The translations under genes were made by a program, and so were the position numbers. From Shinella lacus (GTDB lineage Bacteria; Pseudomonadota; Alphaproteobacteria; Rhizobiales; Rhizobiaceae): a DNA stretch of 64,000 nt. The stretch is from contig NZ_WHSB02000005.1 in NCBI RefSeq assembly GCF_010994755.1, forward strand, positions 343,281-407,280, read 5' to 3'. Under the pieces are notes generated by a model, which did not search any database, was not told the origin of the DNA, and was given only the letters and a program-made list of their open reading frames with translations. Each line of letters starts with the position of its first letter. The stretch's first letter is position 1. Positions 60,345 through 64,000 of the stretch are shown here, piece after piece.

Positions 60345-61382
60345 TCACGACACGGCGTCGAGGCCCTTTTCCTCAAGACGATCCAGCTGCTCGATCTCGG
60401 CGGCCGTCAGCGTGATGCCCTCCGTCTCGGATTTTTTGCGGGCGACGAAGCGGCGCTGCGAGGGCAGGCGCGCGCCCTGCCCGACGATCGCCTCGAACAG
60501 CACTTCGGCACGGGCGAAGGGATCGCCGGGGCGGCCTGCGGAGAAGGCTTCCGGCGACATGGCGATGATCAGCTCGCCATGGGCGGGTGCGAGCGTCGTC
60601 GTGCCGAGCTGGGCGAGCGCTTCAGGGCTTGTGAGGTCGCCGATCATGACGCCGGCAAGAAGCTCGATCATGGTGCTGATGGCAGACCCCTTGTGGCCGC
60701 CGAAGGGCAGCATGGCGCCGGCAAGGGCCGCTTCCGGGTCCGTCGTCGGGTTGCCGTCGGCGTCGATCGCCCAGCCTTCCGGCAATTTTTTGCCGGCACG
60801 GCGATGCAGCTCGATCTCGCCGCGGGCGGCGACCGAGGTGGCGAAGTCGAAGACATAGGGCGACTGGTTCGGGCGCGGCCAGCCGAAGGCGAAGGGATTG
60901 GTGCCGAACAGCGGCTTGTTGCCGCCGGTCGGCGCCACGGTCGCATAGCTCGGGCACATGACGAGGCCTGCCAGGCCCTCGTTGGTCACGGCTTCGACTT
61001 CCGGCCAAAGCGCGGAAAAGTGCGTGCAGTCGTTGATGACGAGCGACGCGAGGCCGAGCTTGCGGGCGCGCTCGGCAAGTGCCGGCACGCCGAGCTCGAA
61101 GGCCGGGTTTGCAAAGCCGCCATTGGCATTGACCTTCACGATGGCCGTGCCCTCGTTCAACTCCAGCTCCGGCACCGCATGCGGATTGACCTTGCCCGCC
61201 TTCACCGTGCGCAGCGCGCCCTCGATGCGATAGATGCCGTGCGATTTGCAGGCATCGCGCTCGCCGGCGACGATAACCCGGGCGAGCGCGCCGGCCTGCA
61301 CGTCGTTCAATCCGGCCTTGCGGAAGATCGCTTCGACGCGCGCGTAGAGGTCGGCAATCGTCAAGGTGGAGGTTTGCGTCAT
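60345..61382 (-). CDS. LDH2/malate-dehydrogenase-family NAD(P)H oxidoreductase
   Basis: The 345-residue protein has the distinct Ldh_2 (non-Rossmann) fold: EAIFRKAGLNDVQAGALARVIVAGERDACKSHGIYRI, KVNANGGFANPAF, NDCTHFSALWPEVEAVTNEGLAGLVM, KPLFGTNPFAFGWPRP, and GGHKGSAISTMIELL. Members reduce Delta1-pyrroline- or piperideine-2-carboxylate, or act on ureidoglycolate or sulfolactate. Beside a racemase-superfamily dehydratase candidate, a Delta1-pyrroline-2-carboxylate reductase (HypS-like) is the best guess. The start is ATG 61382. It shares a divergent promoter with the dehydrogenase at 61529. Confidence 0.84.
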   Translation of the reverse strand: MTQTSTLTIADLYARVEAIFRKAGLNDVQAGALARVIVAGERDACKSHGIYRIEGALRTVKAGKVNPHAVPELELNEGTAIVKVNANGGFANPAFELGVPALAERARKLGLASLVINDCTHFSALWPEVEAVTNEGLAGLVMCPSYATVAPTGGNKPLFGTNPFAFGWPRPNQSPYVFDFATSVAARGEIELHRRAGKKLPEGWAIDADGNPTTDPEAALAGAMLPFGGHKGSAISTMIELLAGVMIGDLTSPEALAQLGTTTLAPAHGELIIAMSPEAFSAGRPGDPFARAEVLFEAIVGQGARLPSQRRFVARKKSETEGITLTAAEIEQLDRLEEKGLDAVS

Positions 61383-61434
61383 CGTTCGTCTCTCAAGGCT
61401 GATGCCGGCTGCGGCAGTTGGTGATTGAGTATTT

Positions 61435-61451
61435 GCATACATAGAGTATAC
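61435..61451. promoter_or_regulatory. Inverted-repeat motif GCATAC-N5-GTATAC
   Basis: Lies between the divergent reductase and semialdehyde dehydrogenase genes. A similar ATATAC-N5-GTATAT palindrome with the same 5-bp spacing is present at 63111-63127 ahead of the binding-protein gene. Confidence 0.55.
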
Positions 61452-61528
61452 AAGATTTCGACAAGTGCAATTCGCCCGCCCGAAGTCTGGTGAGGGCGAA
61501 TCCCTATTCTCCGAGAAAGGTACGTCAA

Positions 61529-63046
61529 ATGGCTTTCACTCCCAACGGTAAACACCTCGTCGCCGGCGAATGGCTGGATGGCGACGGCACCTTCACCTCC
61601 TCGCCCGCCCATGGGCCGGCGCATAGCTTCGCGACCGGCACGGTGGCGCTCGTCAACCGCGCTGCGGAAGCTGCCGAAGAGGCCTTCCTCAGCTACGGCT
61701 ATTCCTCGCGTGCAACACGCGCCGGTTTTCTCCGCGCCATCGCCGACGAGATCGAGGCGCGCGCCGACGCCATCACCGAAATCGGCAGCCAGGAAACCGG
61801 CCTGCCGGAAGCCCGCCTGCAGGGTGAACGCGGCCGCACGACCGGGCAGCTGCGCCTCTTCGCCGACCATATCGAGAAGGGTGACTATCTCGACCGCCGC
61901 TTCGACGCCGCCCTTCCCAATCGCGAGCCGATGCCGCGCACGGAAATCCGCCTGATCCAGCGGCCGATCGGCCCGGTCGCCGTGTTCGGCGCCTCGAACT
62001 TCCCGCTCGCCTTCTCGACCGCCGGCGGCGACACGGCCGCAGCCCTTGCCGCCGGTTGCCCCGTCGTGGTGAAGGGGCACTCCGCCCATCCGGGCACGGG
62101 CGAAATCGTCGCCGAAGCCGTGGAAGCCGCGATCCGCAAGACCGGCGTGCATCCGGGCGTTTTCTCGCTCATCCAGGGCGGCAACCGCCAGGTCGGCGAA
62201 GCCGTGGTGCAGCATCCGCTGATCAAGGCCGTCGGCTTTACCGGGTCGCTCGCCGGCGGGCGCGCGCTGTTCAACCTCTGCGCCGCGCGTCCCGAGCCGA
62301 TCCCGTTCTTCGGCGAACTCGGCTCGGTCAACCCGATGTTCCTGCTGCCGGAAGCGCTGAAGGCGCGCGCCGAAGGGCTCGGCCAGGGCTGGGCGGGCTC
62401 GCTCACCATGGGTGCCGGCCAGTTCTGCACCAATCCGGGCATCGCCATCGTGACGGACGGCCCGGACGCCGACCGCTTCACCGCCGCTGCCGTGGAAGCG
62501 CTCGGCAAGGTCGGCCCGCAGACCATGCTGACCGACGGCATCGCCAAGGCCTATCACGACGGCCAGGCACGCTTCGAAAGCCGCAACACGGTGAAGCCGC
62601 TGTTTTCGAGCGAATCCACCGGCCGCACCGCGCTGCCGAACCTCTTCGAGATCTCCGGCGACCAGTTCCTCGCCGACCATGCGCTTTCGGAAGAAGTCTT
62701 CGGTCCGCTCGGCCTCGTCGTGCGCGTCGGTTCGCTGGATGAGATGGAAGCGCTTGCCCGCACGTTCGAGGGCCAGCTGACGGCGACTATCCACATGGAT
62801 GCCAGCGACCTCGACGCCGCCAAGCGCCTGCGCCCGGTCCTGGAGCGCAAGGCCGGCCGCGTGCTGGTCAACGGCTTCCCGACCGGCGTCGAAGTGGTGG
62901 ATTCCATGGTGCATGGCGGCCCCTACCCGGCCTCGACGAATTTCGGCGCGACAAGCGTCGGCACGATGTCGATCCGCCGTTTCCTGCGCCCCGTTTCCTA
63001 CCAGAACATGCCGGAAGGCCTGTTGCCGGAAGATTTCCTCAACTGA
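61529..63046 (+). CDS. 2-oxoglutarate (alpha-ketoglutarate) semialdehyde dehydrogenase, probable
   Basis: The 505-residue aldehyde dehydrogenase has VFGASNFPLAFSTAGGDTAAALAAGCPVVVKGHSAHPG, FTGSLAGGRALF, catalytic Glu in FFGELGSVNP, and catalytic Cys in GAGQFCTNPGI. KGSA dehydrogenases typically share this AAAL/GHSAHPG pattern. It would oxidise alpha-ketoglutarate semialdehyde, the final product of the hydroxyproline route, to alpha-ketoglutarate. ATG 61529 follows GAGAAAGG. It is divergent from the LDH2-type reductase. Confidence 0.86.
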   Translation: MAFTPNGKHLVAGEWLDGDGTFTSSPAHGPAHSFATGTVALVNRAAEAAEEAFLSYGYSSRATRAGFLRAIADEIEARADAITEIGSQETGLPEARLQGERGRTTGQLRLFADHIEKGDYLDRRFDAALPNREPMPRTEIRLIQRPIGPVAVFGASNFPLAFSTAGGDTAAALAAGCPVVVKGHSAHPGTGEIVAEAVEAAIRKTGVHPGVFSLIQGGNRQVGEAVVQHPLIKAVGFTGSLAGGRALFNLCAARPEPIPFFGELGSVNPMFLLPEALKARAEGLGQGWAGSLTMGAGQFCTNPGIAIVTDGPDADRFTAAAVEALGKVGPQTMLTDGIAKAYHDGQARFESRNTVKPLFSSESTGRTALPNLFEISGDQFLADHALSEEVFGPLGLVVRVGSLDEMEALARTFEGQLTATIHMDASDLDAAKRLRPVLERKAGRVLVNGFPTGVEVVDSMVHGGPYPASTNFGATSVGTMSIRRFLRPVSYQNMPEGLLPEDFLN

Positions 63047-63110
63047 TTCAGCGCCTTGGCCGGGCTGTCCGAAAGGGTGGCCCGGTCTGCATATTTTCCG
63101 CGTCCCTGGT

Positions 63111-63127
63111 ATATACTTTTTGTATAT
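63111..63127. promoter_or_regulatory. Inverted repeat ATATAC-TTTTT-GTATAT
   Basis: Perfect 6-bp arms, 5-bp centre, about 86 bp upstream of the binding-protein start. It matches the half-site and spacing of 61435-61451 and may be the same regulator's site. It also overlaps AT-rich promoter-like sequence. Confidence 0.55.
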
Positions 63128-63212
63128 TAGTTGTATTTTAAGGCCGGTTACCGTTTTGGCGAAGGAGGAACCTGCGCCGACGGAATCGACTGACCAATCC
63201 AGGGAGAGAGTA

Positions 63213-64000
63213 ATGAAGAAGACCTCGGTCCTCGCCTTCGGCCTCGTGGCCGCCACCGCTCTGACCAGCCCGGCCAAGGCCGACAAGCTGGACGACATCA
63301 TCGCGTCCGGCACGCTGCGCTGCGCCGTCGTGCTCGACTTCCCGCCGATGGGCGCGCGCGACGAGAGCAACAACCCGATCGGTTTCGACGTCGATTATTG
63401 CAACGACCTCGCCAAGGCGCTCGGCGTCACCGCCGAGATCGTCGAAACGCCCTTCCCGGAGCGCATCCCGGCGCTCATGTCCGGCCGCGTCGATGTCGGC
63501 GTCGCCTCGACCTCCGACACGCTGGAGCGTGCCAAGACCGTCGGCATGACGATCCCCTACTTCGCCTTCGAAATGGCCGTCACCGCCAATGACAAGTCGG
63601 GCGTCAAATCCTTCGAGGACATGAAGGGCAAGACGGTCGGCGCCACCGCCGGCACGTTCGAGGCCATCGCGCTGGAAAACTCGGTCAAGGCATGGGGCGC
63701 CGGCGAGTTCCGCCCGTACCAGACCCAGGCCGACGTGTTCCTGGCGCTGAGCCAGGGCCAGATCGACGCCACCGTCTCGACCTCGACGGTCGCCCAGGCC
63801 AACGTCAAGACCGGCAAGTTCCCCGGCATCTCCGTCGTCGGCAAGGCGCCCTATGACATCGACTATGTCGCGCTCTTCACCAACCGCGAAGAATACGGCC
63901 TGATCAACTACCTGAACCTCTTCATCAACCAGCAGGTTCGCACCGGCCGCTACAAGGAACTCTACGAGAAGTGGGTCGGCGGCGACGTGCCGGACCTCTC
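63213..64000 (+). CDS. Amino-acid ABC transporter periplasmic binding protein (3' end off the window)
   Basis: A frame from ATG 63213 stays open to the right edge (about 262 codons), so only the last few residues are missing. It has a signal peptide (MKKTSVLAFGLVAATALTSPAKA, cleaved before DKLDDI) and the type-II binding fold of family 3: SGTLRCAVVLDFPPMGARDESNNPIGFDVDYCNDLAKAL and VETPFPERIPALMSGRVDVGVAS. Ligands of this family are polar amino acids. Following the semialdehyde dehydrogenase, it may bind hydroxyproline or a related compound (inference). GGGAGAGAGTA precedes the ATG. Confidence 0.88.
   Translation, partial: MKKTSVLAFGLVAATALTSPAKADKLDDIIASGTLRCAVVLDFPPMGARDESNNPIGFDVDYCNDLAKALGVTAEIVETPFPERIPALMSGRVDVGVASTSDTLERAKTVGMTIPYFAFEMAVTANDKSGVKSFEDMKGKTVGATAGTFEAIALENSVKAWGAGEFRPYQTQADVFLALSQGQIDATVSTSTVAQANVKTGKFPGISVVGKAPYDIDYVALFTNREEYGLINYLNLFINQQVRTGRYKELYEKWVGGDVPDL

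Overview
This 64 kb, GC-rich window reads as an ordinary chromosome-like segment of an alphaproteobacterium in the Rhizobiaceae. An Ensifer/Shinella/Rhizobium-like host is inferred from an IclR-controlled pcaIJF, a PcaQ-controlled pcaDCHG, an AraC-type PobR beside pobA, a frcBCAK fructose system with a ROK regulator, a BA14K-family protein, LepA, and intergenic palindromes of rhizobial type. There is no phage, transposase, integrase or CRISPR array, and the strands are mixed in short operons.

Layout. (1) 1-12.7 kb: an acetylpolyamine-amidohydrolase-like enzyme cut by the left edge, an MmyB-type regulator facing a small membrane protein, a putative polyprenyl-linked sugar cassette (GT2 glycosyltransferase, methyltransferase, EmrE-like carrier, facing a GT-C-like membrane protein), xseA, a MarR/EamA pair with clear operators, a ProC-like/M29 peptidase pair and ybaK. 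(2) 12.9-30 kb: the beta-ketoadipate block: pcaFJI facing pcaR, pobR facing pobA, pcaQ facing pcaDCHG, a five-gene branched-chain-type ABC importer, and pcaB. Together these take 4-hydroxybenzoate through protocatechuate to succinyl-CoA and acetyl-CoA. The importer is probably a protocatechuate transporter of the PcaMNVWX kind rather than a leucine transporter. (3) 30-39 kb: regulators, an MFS transporter, lepA, an orphan FlgC-like protein, an orphan F0 subunit a, and a PPOX/MocR pair. (4) 39-46 kb: frcR-fucU facing frcBCAK, then pyrC. (5) 46-54.5 kb: Crp/receiver, DoxX, SelT-like, BA14K, a phosphomannomutase, tRNA-Leu(CAG), an HPP-CBS protein, two GreA/Rnk-like proteins, and fthC. (6) 54.5-64 kb: a hydroxyproline-type catabolic region (proline-racemase-superfamily enzyme, GntR regulator, DapA-type deaminase, LysE exporter, LDH2-type reductase, ketoglutarate-semialdehyde dehydrogenase, amino-acid binding protein), next to a CynX-type transporter and its FadR-type regulator.

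I found no clearly novel defence or enzymatic system. The most interesting signals are regulatory and structural: matched palindromes at several divergent promoters, two motif families repeated inside the hydroxyproline region, one palindrome shared by two redox-type genes 31 kb apart, a duplicated small secreted-protein gene whose upstream hairpins are conserved, an isolated diverged copy of ATP synthase subunit a, and a racemase-superfamily enzyme with both catalytic cysteine positions replaced. All functions are predicted by reading the sequence; no database search was run.
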